The notes beneath the pieces were generated by a model that saw only the letters and a list, made by a program, of their open reading frames with translations, ran no database searches and was not told where the DNA came from. The position numbers were made by a program, and so were the translations under genes. Below are positions 42,569 through 54,650 of a stretch of 64,000 bases of DNA, piece by piece; position 1 is the stretch's first letter, and every line of letters begins with the position of its first letter. The stretch is taken from assembly GCA_032690845.1 (NCBI GenBank), contig CM064426.1, positions 48,217,417-48,281,416 on the forward strand, read 5' to 3'. Origin of the DNA: Eleusine coracana subsp. coracana (Eukaryota; Streptophyta; Magnoliopsida; Poales; Poaceae).

Positions 42569-42778
42569 GCTCCATAGCTCCACAAAAGACGCTTATTAGT
42601 CTAAGTCCTAGTAGCTTAAGTGTGTTGTAACAATAAAATTAGTACTCGTACTATATGTATTGTAAGATGATGTAATATTATATCAGCACTTTGATACTTA
42701 ATAGAGTATGTATTTCTGTATTCATGCTAAGAGTTTCTTTAAATTCTTGCTCATATAGATCTCACGGGAGTCAATCTG

Positions 42779-43195
42779 ATGGAGGAAGAGTTGTGCCTTG
42801 TGGACAGCTGTACCACAAACTCTATACTTAGGGAAACTAAATATTTCCAAACTCCTACTAAGAGGCCAGGAAATGTTTTGACAATCGCTAGACACGATGC
42901 GACAATAGTAGGCTCTGGTAGAGCTACTGTCATGCTTCCCATGGGTACACAAGTAACGATCGAGAATGCATTATTGTATCCCGATTCAACTCGTACCCTA
43001 TTAAGTTATAGAGATATCCGGAAAAATGGTCTTCATGTGAAAACACATGAGGAGAATAATGAGGAGTTTCTTCTCATTACCAAAGACAAGGGATATGGCA
43101 TGGAAATTCTAGAAAGAATTCCCTCTCTACCGTCTGGATTGTACTACACATACATCAAATCGATACCACATGTTGCATACAAGGTAATTTTCTAG
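42779..43195 (+). pseudogene. Copia A pol: protease segment
   Basis: The segment reads MEEELCLVDSCTTNSILRET, with the aspartic protease motif in the form DSCTTN, a variant common in this copia group in place of DSGATxH. It continues GSGRATVMLPMGTQVTIENA and LLYPDSTRTLLSYRDIRKNG, typical of the protease to GAG-pre-integrase border. A TAG at 43193-43195 separates it from the integrase region. Confidence 0.82.
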
Positions 43196-44160
43196 AATGT
43201 TAACGCATTCCAAACATGGCATGATCACCTTGGCCATCCTGGTATCGGGATAATGTGGAAAATTATCAGCAATTGCATTGGTCATAATTTAAGTGATGCC
43301 AAGTTCCCACAGTCATCAGATTTTTTATGCACCGCATGTGCAACGGGAAAATTGATCATAAGACCATCATATCTTAAGATCAAAACGGAGCCACTAAAGT
43401 TTCTTGAACGCATTCAAGGAGACATTTGTGGCCCTATACAACCATTATCTGGACCGTTCAGGCATCTACACGATGGTCTCACGTGTGCCTTCTGTCTACA
43501 CGTAACCATGCATTTGCGAAGCTCTTTGCTCAAATCATTAAATTGAAGGCAAGCTTCCATGAACATCGGATTCAATCAATCTGAATGGACAATGCAGCTA
43601 AATTTTCCTCTCGAGCTTTCAATGATTATTGCAAGGCACAAGAAATTCAAGTTCCGCACTCTGTCCCCTATGTCCATACTCAAAATGGCTTGGCAGAATC
43701 TCTGATTAAGAGAATTAAATTAATAGCAAGACCAATGCTTCACAATTGCAATCTACCAACTTCTTGTTGGGGTCACGCAGTCTTACACCCTGCTGACTTG
43801 ATACAATTGCGTCCAATTGCTTATCACAGCAACTCCCCGCTGCAACTCATACGTGGAAATCCACCAAGCATTTCCCATCTGCGTAAGTTCGGATGCGATG
43901 TATACGCACCGATCTCACCACCGCAGCGTATAGCTATGGGCCCTCGTAGGAAAATGGGGATCTATGTGGGATATCAATCTCCGTCGATTATAAAGTATTT
44001 AGAACCTCTCACAGGGGATCTACTTATAGCCCGGTACGCTGACTGCATATTCAATGAGGATCATTTGCCGGCTTTAGGGGTAGAGTTGAAGTACCATTCT
44101 GAAAGCCAGGAAATCAATTGGGATGACAAAACCATCCTATCCTCGGATCCACGTACTTGA
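43196..44160 (+). pseudogene. Copia A pol: integrase
   Basis: The zinc-binding domain is visible as WHDHLGHPGIGIMWK with CTACATGK near 43325-43350. The first catalytic Asp is in ERIQGDICGPIQPL. After a frame change near 43545 the second Asp is in MDNAAKFSSRAFNDY and the Glu in HTQNGLAESLIKRIK, completing D,D-35-E. The segment ends at a TGA at 44158-44160. Integrase before RT defines copia order. Confidence 0.87.
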
Positions 44161-46322
44161 GAATCTGAACTCTAAGTTCAGAAAATCATTGATTTGCAAG
44201 ACATTGCAAACAATCTGCTAGATGCATTTACTGACTACAAAGGTGTCACAAAATCCTTGATTCTAGCTAGGAATGTGCCTGAAAGAGTGGAGGTACCAAA
44301 TAAAACCATTCAGCTCCCAACTCAGAAAAAGAGGGGGAGAAGTACAGCTGTCCAGCAGGAATAAACGCCTAACAAGCGTCAAAGGAAAGCGCCCACAAAG
44401 CAGGATAAACCATCCAGCACCAAGGGTCATAGAAAGAAGAAAACTTCCGAACCAGTAAATGCAGGTCAACCCGAGGTTGACCAACACCCGAAGGGTAGTA
44501 TACACCCTGTGGATAATACAAATCCACAACCCATTTCTCAAGTGCACACACCATTAGAGGCTGGAACATCAGAAAACCCTGACACACTCATAATGGGAAA
44601 TCATGAGGAGTCACAAGGGGAACAGGAAAATTTCATAGAGGAGATTTTCATCCACTATGAAGTTCTGGAGAGTCTCATAATCGTAAAACTATGATTGTCG
44701 ATGATCAATTCTCAGCTATGGTTGCAGACAACCTTCTCAATGATCCAGAACCAAAGTCCATGGCAGAGTGTCGTAAGCACTCGGACTGGAATCAATGGAA
44801 AGAAGCAATCCAGGCAGAGCTAGCCTCGCTAAAGAAAAGAGAGGTATTCTCATCAGTAATACCTACACCTCCAAGAGTCTTCCCTGTGGGATTCAAATGG
44901 GTTTTCATCCAAAAGCGGAATGAAAACAATGAGGTGGTGAGATACAAAGCAAGGCTAGTAGCGTAGGGGTTTACATAGAGATCCAGCGTTGATTTTAATG
45001 AGACATACTCACCAGTAATGAGTGGAATCACTTTCCGATACCTAATATCACTGGCAGTACAAAATCGTCTATCCTTGCAGTTGAGGGACGTAGTGACCGC
45101 ATATCTTTATGGATCGCTGGATTTTAACATATACATGAAGGTTCCAGATGGAATCTCTGTACCGAATCCTCACGCAAACCACAACATGTATTGTGTAAAA
45201 CTGACCAAGTCATCTATGGCTTGAAGCAGTCGGGACGAATGTGGTACAATCGACTGAAGGAGTTCCTTGTCAAAAAGGGATACTCCAATAATGCAGTCGT
45301 CTACAGGATTTTGCATTATCTCAGTGTATGTAGATGATTTAAATATCATTGGAAACACAGAAGATATAAAGGAAGCATGCAAACATCTTAAGACGGAGTT
45401 TGAGATGAAGGATTTGGGTCAAACCAAATTTTCTTTGGGTTTACAACTTGAACACCTTCCCACTGGAATTCTCATACACCAGTCTGCTTATATCCAGAAA
45501 ATATTAGAGAAATTCAATATGGACAAAGCTTATCTGTCAATGACACCCATGGTCGTACAATCCCTTGAAAAAGATACTGATCCATTCAGACCCAGGGAAG
45601 ACGGAGAAGAGGTATTGGGCCCAGAGGTACCATACCTTAGTGCCATTGGTGCGCTTATGTATCTTGCAAATTGCACCAGGCCTGATATCGCATTTGTAGT
45701 GAATCTACTAGCTAGACATAGCGCTGCTCCTACCAAAAATCATTGGAAAGGAGTACAAGATATCTTACGGTATCTCAAAGGCACACAAGATCTAGGTCTC
45801 TTCTTCAGAAGAAACCGAGATCCAGCTTTGATTGGATACACTGATGCTGGCTATCTTTCTGATCCCCATAATGCCAGATTGCAGACAGGATTCGTGTTCT
45901 TACACGGTGGAACGACTACATCATGGAAGTCTTCCAAGCAGACTTTGATTGCTATGTCCACAAACCATTCTGAAATCATAGCATTGTATGAAGCTTCACG
46001 CGAATGTGTCTGGCTTTGCAGAATGGTTAACCACATACAACAATCATGTGGTATTGGTCCCATAAGATCGCCGACCATTATCTATGAGGATAATGCTGCT
46101 TGTGTTGCTCAGATGCAGATAGGTTATATAAAGACAGACCGGATTAAACACATTAATCCTGAGCTGTTCTACCCTCACGAACTCCAACAGAGTGGTGAGA
46201 TAACCGTCTTGCAGACCAAATCATGCGACAATCTTGCTGATTTATTTACAAAGTCTCTGTCATATTCCTCTTTCCGCAAATGCGTTGACGGGATAGGTAT
46301 GCGACGACTTAAGGATCTGTAA
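44161..46322 (+). pseudogene. Copia A pol: reverse transcriptase and RNase H
   Basis: The RT fingers start in 44691-44966 (WNQWKEAIQAELASLKKREV, GFKWVFIQKRNENNEVVRYK). After stops near 44967-44980 it continues with DVVTAYLYGSLDFNIYMKVP and, after a disrupted stretch near 45225-45270, with the active site ISVYVDDLNIIGN. The long open part 45267-46322 covers the thumb and RNase H (YLANCTRPDIAFVVNLLARH, GYTDAGYLSDPHNARLQTGF, EDNAACVAQMQIGYIKTDRI). It ends at its natural stop at 46320-46322. Only a few mutations separate it from an open frame. Confidence 0.88.
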
Positions 46323-46651
46323 GGTTTAGGTGGAGTATCTCCTTGAACATCGACCTGTCACAAACATCTATTGCACTCTTTTCCTATATATGAGTTTTAC
46401 TTTAAAGGCTTTCTCATAATAGGTTTTTAATGAGGCAATACAATACAAAACCCATGTCTATCTCCAGATTTTTCCCATAAGGGTTTTTACAAGGCAGTAA
46501 TCAAGACATGATATACGTTGTAAACATTTCTCCTATTTTCCCTCGCTGGGTTTAAGGAGTTTACACAGCGTATCGTATTATACCTCCTCATATTTTCCCA
46601 CAGGGTTTAGGGGGAGCAGATGTCCATGATGTACACCGACGATCAACCAAT

Positions 46652-46661
46652 CAAGGGGGAG
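46652..46661 (+). promoter_or_regulatory. Polypurine tract of copia A
   Basis: CAAGGGGGAG stands directly before the 3' LTR (about 46652-46661), as is usual in plant copia elements. The sequence 46323-46650 before it is the 3' untranslated region, with repeated GGGTTT-type motifs. Confidence 0.75.
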
Positions 46662-46828
46662 TTTTAGGAAATAAAGTGACCGGTTTACACTCGATGGAAC
46701 TGCTCCATCGTGGGAACGCTCCCACTATTGGGAACTGCCCATTGTAACACCCCTATATAAGTGTACCAATGACATCAATGAAAGTGACTGTTCATTTGAC
46801 TACTGTTCATTCCATTTTACTTACCACA
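46662..46828 (+). repeat. Copia A 3' LTR
   Basis: It aligns over its whole length with 39041-39207. The first bases are TTTTAG instead of TGTTAG, so the terminal TG is mutated in this copy. Confidence 0.88.
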
Positions 46829-46833
46829 AAACC
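46829..46833. repeat. Target-site duplication of copia A, right copy (AAACC)
   Basis: AAACC directly follows ...TTACCACA and matches 39036-39040. Confidence 0.88.
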
Positions 46834-47334
46834 CATCGATGAGGGTCTACTTGAAGGAAGCCAGCTAGGAGCGAGGTCGCCCAAGCCAGATGATGAATAT
46901 GTTGGTATCTTGACCACCTGGTGAGCCATCATTACGTGGACATCAAGGCTCCTCCACCCAAGCCAAAAAACAACTTCAAGAAGACTCTTACCGGCCCAGC
47001 AATAGGAAAGCGGTTCATGGGGTTACTCACCCATGATCCCAAGAGGAACATGGGCTCACTACCACCCATAGGGCGCTCATGTTCACTCTCCAAGATTCCT
47101 GAACCGGTAGAAGACAAAGGCACCGAGGAGGGGGAGATAGCTATTGCTAGCCTAGCCAAGCAAATCTCTAGGGTGCTGCTGCAAAATGCCAGCTTGGCTA
47201 GGAAATTAGTAGATGCTCAGGCGGACTGTGTTGAACTAAAACAACAACTCCTCAAGCATAACATAGGCTTTTCCGTTAAGCTCAAATGTATCTTCTCGCT
47301 CACGGGTTTGGATGATGAATATTATAGCCACTAA
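46834..47334 (+). pseudogene. Unknown ORF, second part
   Basis: The frame from 38910 continues here to a TGA at 46922-46924. A +1 shifted frame then runs without interruption to TAA near 47334 (SHHYVDIKAPPPKPKNNFKK, GPAIGKRFMGLLTHDPKRNM, SLAKQISRVLLQNASLARKL). The total would be roughly 210 residues with a basic, Pro-rich middle and a short coiled-coil-like helix. A single-base indel near 46920 is the simplest explanation; alternatively CTG/GTGAGC at 46921 is a 5' splice site. The family is not recognised. From 47335 to 48179 I see no gene. Confidence 0.5.
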
Positions 47335-48179
47335 ATAGAAAGATGGCACGGAGTTGCTGATCCAGGTTGCCTTTGCAGAATTCTGATGTAATGAACTTAT
47401 AACAAAATTCTGCACAGATAAGAGGTCTTTTTGTTTGATCGTTATTCAATACATCATGAAAGTAAGATTATTATTAATCGGGTGATGTAACATGAACAAG
47501 AAAACTATGATATTCACAACTGGCAGGCTTGTACTCGGATTTTCTAGTATGGTAATATATTGAGCGAAAAAAAGTCATGTGTTAAATTGTGGTATCAATT
47601 GATTTAGAGATCAATCTCTGAAAACCTGAAACATATATCCAATATAACATAATTATATTATGTTCTCATTTGTAATAACACCATATTTTGGGCCATGTGG
47701 TCAAACTAACGGAAAACACCATCCAAATAACTAATAGCTTATCAGCCTGTAATGGTCCTGTGAAAATATTAACCACATGATGTATGAAGTTTCTACCTGG
47801 AGCTTCCTTGTAAGGACTTCAGAGATGGAGATAGAGCATCTCCCACATAACCACCCCTCCCCTGATCGACAGCATCAATGTATATAGAACATTGTACTAG
47901 TATGATGGCCCATGTGGACGGCTAATTTTTTATTGAAAGAAATAGCAAAGGTATACAATGAGAATGTTGCTTGACCACTGCACGTAAGCACGTCGTGTAC
48001 AAAAGTCATAATTCAATACACAGCAGTCCTCACAGCACAAATTTCATCATTTTAGAATACTCCAGAATGAGATTCCTCACCATTACAGTATGATAATATA
48101 ATTATTAGTCTGCCGAATAACAAGCTTTCATCATGCATCTACCTTAGCTAATAATTGATCCAAGGTTGTGATGAGAACA

Positions 48180-48528
48180 TTAGCACCTCTTGCATATGCA
48201 ACCCAGGATAGAGCAGCTGCCTTCCTTGATGTTTAGCAGCATCCTGCATTTGAAGCTGCAAGTATCCTTATCACAATACGCACCAGGAGACCCGATAACT
48301 ACAGGAGTACACTGTAGGTGTAATGGTAACGGGTCCTGATGTCGTCTTTGCTGAATCTGTAAATTCGAAGAAAACATCTTTGTTGGAAAAACAAAGATTA
48401 GGCAGTTGAACGAATTGACAGATATACTTATTGCATGGCTAACAATAACATTCTGGCAGAATGGTACCTGATGATAGAATCAGTACTGCGAGACTGAAGA
48501 ACATCATAATTTTTGTACAAAACTTCAT
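48180..48528 (-). pseudogene. Possible defensin-like (cysteine-rich secreted peptide) gene, one intron
   Basis: On the minus strand, exon 1 from 48528 encodes MKFCTKIMMFFSLAVLILSS, a good signal peptide, followed by TCATCAG/GTACC. After about 110 bases a TTTACAG acceptor (48357) precedes a frame ending in eight cysteines: C-x11-C-x4-C-x3-C-x9-C-x4-C-x-C-x2-C, closing with GCICKRC. The C-x3-C and C-x-C spacing is the cysteine-stabilised alpha-beta pattern of plant defensin-like proteins, which are often split by one intron after the signal peptide. With these two splice sites the reading phase does not close by one base, so it is either a pseudogene or uses a site I have not found. Secreted antimicrobial or signalling peptides of this type are host genes. 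Confidence 0.5.
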
Positions 48529-48627
48529 CTGTTGCTTGCTACAAATGTGAATATGATATTTCAGACTGTGGAAGGTGGTTGGGTTAGTAAGGGATTTATA
48601 GTGAATACAATGCATGTTGGTTATATT

Positions 48628-48853
48628 TTCTCTAGGAACAATTAAATTGCTGCATATTGTGGAGAGATCAATAATTGGCACTAAATTGGTGGTAGCATTG
48701 TTAAAACAAGCCTAATATTTCCACTTTTTTAGAGACAATTAAATTTCTGCATATATTTGAGAGGTGTATACCACAAAATTAGTACTAAATGTTAGTGCCA
48801 AATTATCCACCTCTCAGCTATTTTTATAGAAATTTAATTGTTCCTATAGTGTG
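48628..48853. repeat. Fold-back repeat, MITE-like
   Basis: TCTAGGAACAATTAAATT at the left and its near inverse AATTTAATTGTTCCTATAG at the right enclose about 190 bases. A third, direct copy (AGAGACAATTAAATTTCTGC) lies in the middle. The structure suggests a small inverted-repeat element, but no target-site duplication was established. Confidence 0.4.
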
Positions 48854-48859
48854 GATATG

Positions 48860-51240
48860 TGTCACAGCCCAAAATATCAAGTTTTGGTTTGTGACTTAAA
48901 TTTCAATAAATTTTAAAACTTTGTATAATAGATTAAAATTTAACCTAAATTCAATAAAGCATTATCATTTATTTTAGGCAAAAGAAATATTTTCTAAAGT
49001 AGTAAAATTAATTTAGATTATTATTATTTTGTTTGTTGCATTCATGCTGCTAGATGCATTAGAAGTTTATTTGGTTGAAAAAGTATTTAAAACTCAAGTA
49101 GGAATCGATTGAGACCATTTGATTTAGAAAACAGAAAAGAAATAAGGAAAAGTAAACTCTCTTAGGCTTTTGGGCCAAATCCTCCTCGCCCCAGCCTCCC
49201 TCCCCTTTCTCTACATCTCCCTTTTCCCCTTGCTTTGACCTTGGGCCAAAACCCCTCACCAGCGGCCCACTCTCCTCCCCATCTATTGTTCGGCTGCCCT
49301 GACACATCCGTACTTCATTGGACCAGCAGCCCCTGCACACACACCAGCCCACCAATGCCCGCTCGGCCTAGCCCGCCCCGCACCGCGCGCCCACCCCCAA
49401 ACCCTAATCCTAGAAGGCGACAATTGGGCCTAGCCGCTGCCGCCGATCCTCGACGTGCGTGCCATGCCTCCCGGAGCAGCCTTTCCCCTCGTGCCTCCTC
49501 CCGTGCCTTGCCCGCAAGCTGCCATCGGTGCCTCGCACCGACGCCCCGGCCTCCCTATGATGCAACTCCGCCCCATCGTGAGCTCCCCTTCTCGGGCCAC
49601 CTCCCAAGCAATCCTCCCCGCCGACCACCGCGCGTCGGAGCGCCTCTCTAGTGAGCTCAGGTGCGGCACCATTGGCCGCCGCCGCGATAACCCACTGTCA
49701 ACACCCGGTATACGAGCCTATGGAACTAGTTTAATTACTATTTATTAGTTTTATTTTTAATTACTATTTATTATTTTATTTAATCAGCAGTAAAGGTCAG
49801 TTTTGTGTTTAGGCCACTATTCCTTTAATAAGTAGTTTTTAGTCCTCTAGTTTTACAAAAACCACCTTGTACTTTCTTGTAACTATAGTTTAGCCCATTT
49901 ATTTTTATAATTTAAACTTTAGTCCTAGCATTTTACCCTTAGGCCCTTGAACTTATCGTTAATTATGTTTTAGACCTAACTTTTCACACTTTTGCCCCTA
50001 AACTTTTACAAATTACATTTTAGTCCCTAAACTTTTCTAAAATTATATTTAGCCTTTATATTTTAAAGTTTAACCCTTGTACTTTTGAAAAATTACAAAG
50101 GTCCCTAACCTTTCTGTTTTTAATGTTATAACCCTTAAACCTTCAAACCTTCCTAACTTTTTATTAGTAACTCTGATTTAGTTATAGCTTCACATACTAT
50201 TTTCTAATATTGTTTCTCTTATTTGGTATTGTGTGGTGTATTGTTTCTTAGTTTGTTTATATGTTTGTCTTTCTGGTATGACATTGAGTAGATGAACCGT
50301 TGTTAGAGAACCTCCAGTATCTCCATCCCGAAGACTTTGAGCAATAGCAAGGGGAACTAGGCAAGTGTCCTTGATAGATTTTGAACCTATGTGTTTAATG
50401 TGTCCTTTACAAATACACATGTTGTTTAGTACTGAATCCTATGTTTCTTTATTACCTGTTCCTTATCATTCCTTATCGCCCTAGCTTATGGTTGGTGTCA
50501 CTGGGTAGATCATGCTTAGTGTTGTTGAGTCACACATGTCGGTGAGTCTTAATCTTGACTAAAGATATAGTTCAATTAAATGTTAAATTGGTAATCCTTT
50601 TAGCAACATGGAAAGCTAAGGTTTGAGCAAGAGGATGGTATGGTAGGTACTATGTGCACACCTTGGTGGTTTGTGGTTAGATTTTGCTCCAATCAACTAA
50701 GGACCGATTCGTGGAGCAGCAACCTAGGAAAACCATGCCATCAGGAGGCCTACATGGAATTGCTTGCCAAATAATTAGGATCGCTTCAGCTATTGTACAA
50801 GCTTGGTATAATGGGGAATGGATCTCCGTGATCTTGGGAATCGTCTGGCACATCAGAGGGCAACTAGGGTGACGTATCTATGTGAGGTATGGCTCTCCGT
50901 GAGCCATGGATTCTGTGTGAACTGTCACTTGAGCATGGTGGCAAAACCTTAGTGTGTGAACTACAATGCTGAAGTAATGTTGTAAAGGCTCATAGTGATC
51001 TCCTGGTCTTACACCTTCGGTTGTGTGAATTGGACAAATGGAGACTCTAGTCACCTGCGAACAGGGATGTAATCATGACTCGTGGGTAAAGTGGTGCAAC
51101 CTCTATAGAGTGTCAAACTATTATTGGTCGAGCTCATGGTCAAAAGCGACCTGGATCCTCACATAGATGACAACTATGAAATTGTGGGCTAATATCTACA
51201 TGAGTGTTGTCTATGTAGGAATCATCTCTAAACTCTACTA
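48860..51240 (+). mobile_element. Chromovirus LTR, 3'-truncated
   Basis: It begins TGTCACAGCCCAAAATATC and its first 200 bases match 521-745. A GC-rich block (49190-49690) and an AT-rich tail with repeated 'ttagtcc' phrases follow, as in long grass gypsy LTRs. The end is uncertain, because copia B begins somewhere at about 51190-51380. The frames at 49235-49748 are low-complexity LTR sequence. Confidence 0.55.
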
Positions 51241-51616
51241 CAAATCATATGGATGATGATTTCCTTGGCGATTGATGATAATGACCGCAAACATGGAGGC
51301 TTGTGAGCTTGATGGAGTCCAAGGGTTGATGAAGATGGATCAAAGCTGAGGACAAGCTATGGAGCAAGTGTTGGGAATACTTGTCCAGATGTTAGTGCTT
51401 TGAGTCCATAGGAAAAACCGGACTATCAAGGGGGTGTAAGTCATTTCTCTTAGGTCATGTCTAGTCGGTGATGTGCAAGGTTGCTCGATGAAATCATAGG
51501 CACTAGATTACAATGGAGAAGCCAAGGAGCTGTTCGGAGAAGCCGGGAAACAAAGTCAAGCAAAGAAGACAAGTTTCAGCTATTGGACATAGTGAGCGGG
51601 TAGATGGGTCAGTGGT

Positions 51617-51932
51617 GACCAGACTGTACGGTCACTAAGTGAAGATGACTGGAAACTACAATGACTCAGCGAGGAATCTGTCTACACCAGGATCCATAGA
51701 GACCGGACGGTACGGTCTACTGACCAGATGGTCTGGTCAATATGAGGTGCACAGGGTAGAGAGGAAGCCGAAGTCTGAAATGTTTCTGGACTGGAGAGAG
51801 AAACGGACCGAACGGTCTAGTCAGCTAACTGTATGGTCCGGTCAGCAGGAGATCAGTAGTGGGTAGAGCCGTTGGAGCAGGATTCTGGATTGACCAGATG
51901 GTCTGGTCAGCCAGTGACCGGATAGTCCGACC
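51617..51932 (+). repeat. Spaced GACCGGACGGTCCGGTC-type palindromes in the copia B LTR
   Basis: Degenerate 17-base copies start at 51617, 51701, 51722, 51806, 51827, 51892 and 51916. Three adjacent pairs are 21, 21 and 24 bases apart. They lie just upstream of CTATATAAC at 51988-51996. Confidence 0.8.
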
Positions 51933-51987
51933 AGGAGGCCCAGAAAGCTGATTTCATAGAGCAACGGCTAGTTGGAGGTTGGAAGCC

Positions 51988-51996
51988 TATATAACT
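51988..51996 (+). promoter_or_regulatory. TATA box of the copia B LTR
   Basis: CTATATAAC lies about 60 bases after the last palindrome and 800 bases before the LTR end. Confidence 0.55.
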
Positions 51997-52793
51997 TCAT
52001 TGCTGGGGTCTTGGAGACCACTCCTGAATAGTGGAATACCTGAGAGCATTTGGTAAGGTCCAAGAGGATGAGAGGAGAGCACTAGGAGGAGATATTGCAT
52101 ATCTTGAGAGTGCTAAAGGAGAGTAACTAGAGCATCTTGCACATCTAAGGCTAGGGTATCCTTGAGGGTGTGATCTAGGCTGTTACTCTTGGTCTATGGT
52201 GAGTCCTAGACCAGTTAGGTGTTGGTGATCAAGCCTATCATGATTGGTTGTGAAGGCCATCATAAGTTTGTACCCAATTTGAGCCCGCTGATGAAAGGGG
52301 CATCAATAGTGAGCGCCCGTGTCGGCTCGGGGAGTCCAACAAGTTCTCGTGGGAGGCGAGCTTGTGCCATGACGGCAGCGGTGATGTGCACCATGTCTTT
52401 ACTTCGGGAGTGATTGCAGGCTCGTGGGCGAGGACTCCACATTGGTGGTGGGAGGGACCGGGACACTGGCGGGAGTGGTCCAACAAGGAGTAGGGGAAGG
52501 CGCCATCCTTCCGAGACCTCAGGAAAAAAATCATGAGCATTTCTTGATCCCCTCTTTACTATTCCGTAATTGTGTGCTATAGTGATTAGATTGAATTGTG
52601 GCTTTCATAGGGTAGTGTGTTTGGCTTCCGTGCTTTCTTTTATCAAGAACACTAGCATGTGTAGGGTCTTGGCCTACTAGAATTGTTTAGATTACAATGC
52701 TTGTTAGACTCAAGTAGTGTGAGTTGAAGTATTTGGTTTCGTGAGTGGCTTACCGATTCACCCCCCTCTTGGTACGCCTTCGGTCCTTACAAG

Positions 52794-52805
52794 TGGTATC
52801 AGAGC
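52794..52805 (+). promoter_or_regulatory. Primer binding site of copia B
   Basis: TGGTATCAGAGC is an exact complement of the initiator tRNA-Met 3' end, two bases after the LTR end at 52791. Confidence 0.9.
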
Positions 52806-52857
52806 TACGTGCTCATCTTTGAGACTTCACTGCCTTGAGTAAGGACGCCGGGACAGG

Positions 52858-54650
52858 TTGGGAGTGTTTCCATATTCAATGGGGAGGACTACGGGTATTG
52901 GAAGGCTCGCATGCAAGCCTATATGGAATCCCTTGATCCAGAGATATGGATGGTCACTCACAAGTCCGATGCGGATGTGAACCTGCTTAAGCCTGATTTC
53001 ATTAAGAGCAACGCTAAGGCAAAGAATTCTCTATTTGCTTGCATTTATAAGGATGTCTTTGCTAGGTTGGATGCTAGTTCCACAGCACACGGTATCTGGA
53101 CTGAGATTCAGGGGCTCCATGAGGGCACCAGTGATGTCAAAGAGGAAAGATACTATGTGCTGAAAAACAAGTATGATAACTTCACTAGATTGTCACATAA
53201 GAGAGCTAATACTATTTATTATCGTTTTCATATACTAGTGCAGAAGATCAATACTCTTGGGGATGACTTCAAGCTAAAGCCTGTTGAGGTGATAAGAAGA
53301 TTCTTGAGGCTATTCAAGGACCCCAAGTATGAGTCCATCATCACCTTCACCTTGCAAAGTGACCTCAAGACCAAGACCATGAATGATGATGTACTTGGCA
53401 AGATCATAGCCTTCTAGAGCTACCACCTAGGTTTGGATGACCCTCAACCATCTAACCTTGCTCTTCAAGCCGAGAAGCAAGAGCCTATTAAGAGCAAGAA
53501 AAGCAAGAAGAAGGCAGAGGTTGAAGAAGATTAACATGATGAGGAAGATGGCTTGGCCGAGGACTTGGCTCTTCTCATGAAGAAGATGGATACCTTCAAG
53601 AACAAGTTTGCCTCCAAGTCCAGGGGCAAGTGCTTCAACTGCGGGTCTAAGAACCACTTTGTTCGAGAATGCCCCAAGCCAAAGAAAGAAGCTTTCAAGT
53701 CCCAAGACCCAAGTGAAGAAGAAGACCCCAAGGCCAAGCAAAAGAAGAAGAAGTACTTCAATAAAGGCAAAGGCAAAGGCAAAGCTCAAGATCACAAGAA
53801 GAAGTTCTCATGCAAGCTTTTGTTAGAGAGTGGACAAGTGACAACTCAAGTGACACAACCTCTTCCTCAAGTGACGATGAAGAAGTGGCCAGCCTAGCCA
53901 TGATCAAGACCACACTTCCACGTGCTCTTCCTCCACCTCCCACGTTCCTAATGGCCTTGAGCCAACTTGGGGAGAGTGAGGATGAGAGCAGCAACGACAG
54001 GGATGATGAGGAGCTCTCATGTGCCGAGCTTTGCAGTATGCTTGAGCAAGCCCGCGACATCACCATCAAGAAATTCAAAATATTCGATATGCTAAGAAAA
54101 GAGTGTAAGTTGGCTAAGGACCATGTTGGTGAGCTTGAGAGTGAGCTCAAGGACCTTGTCACTTCTCATGAGGCCCTAAACAAGAGTTATGACAAACTCA
54201 AGGGTGATCATGTAGAGCTACATAAGAAGTAAGAGGCCCTTGAACTTACTTTTGAGGCCATCAATGTTGATAACCTTGCCTCTACATCCTCTAGTTCATC
54301 TAAGAGTGATGCTTCCACTATGTGTGATGAACTAACCACCTTGGTCGAGGTTTCTTCTCTTGAGCCATTTGTTTTGGAGGAATATCACAAGCTCAAGGAA
54401 GAGAGGAAGATGGTGATAGACAGCTTCGAGAGGCTCACATATGGTAGAGCCATCCACAAGGAGATTCTTGGGAGAAACCTTGTGAACAATGTCTTCCACC
54501 GGGGACTTGGCTCATATCCGCCACCATCGACATCATCAGGACGAGTGACTCCATCCCCGTATGGATCAAACCCCTTCTCGCCGATGACTATTATCACGAG
54601 AGGTGTTGCAAGGATGATCCACTATTTTGCCTAACGCTAACTTGTTCCAT
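52858..54650 (+). pseudogene. Copia B gag with zinc knuckle and long coiled-coil extension
   Basis: The N-terminal gag domain reads FNGEDYGYWKARMQAYMESL and runs open to 53417 (MNDDVLGKIIAF then TAG). The zinc knuckle is CFNCGSKNHFVREC near 53631, flanked by Lys-rich linkers. A second open part (53810-54232) has an acidic Ser/Asp stretch and a coiled coil (LAKDHVGELESELKDLVTSH). A third (54320-54634) ends in the degraded region (GRNLVNNVFHRGLGSYPPPS). Long coiled-coil gag extensions are typical of Maximus/SIRE-like copia elements. Stops at 53415, 53532 and 54229 and frame changes break it. Confidence 0.82.

Larger units (their letters stand above)
39041..46828 (+). mobile_element. Copia A: complete Ty1/copia element, 7.8 kb, short LTRs
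   Basis: Two 167-bp LTRs (39041-39207 and 46662-46828) are flanked by AAACC. The inside holds a long leader (39208-41530), an intact gag, and pol in the copia order protease, integrase, reverse transcriptase, RNase H, followed by a PPT. By eye the LTRs differ at 11 of 167 positions, which would put insertion at two to three million years with commonly used grass rates. Short LTRs and the gag type suggest the Ale/Retrofit lineage, but that assignment is by memory of motifs. The leader is unusually long. Pol has several stops. Confidence 0.93.

Noticed and set aside
53427..53795. 122-codon ORF on the minus strand
   Set aside because: It is the exact antisense of the copia B zinc-knuckle and lysine-rich coding region; the hydrophobic Leu/Phe-rich product is what Lys/Glu codons give in reverse.
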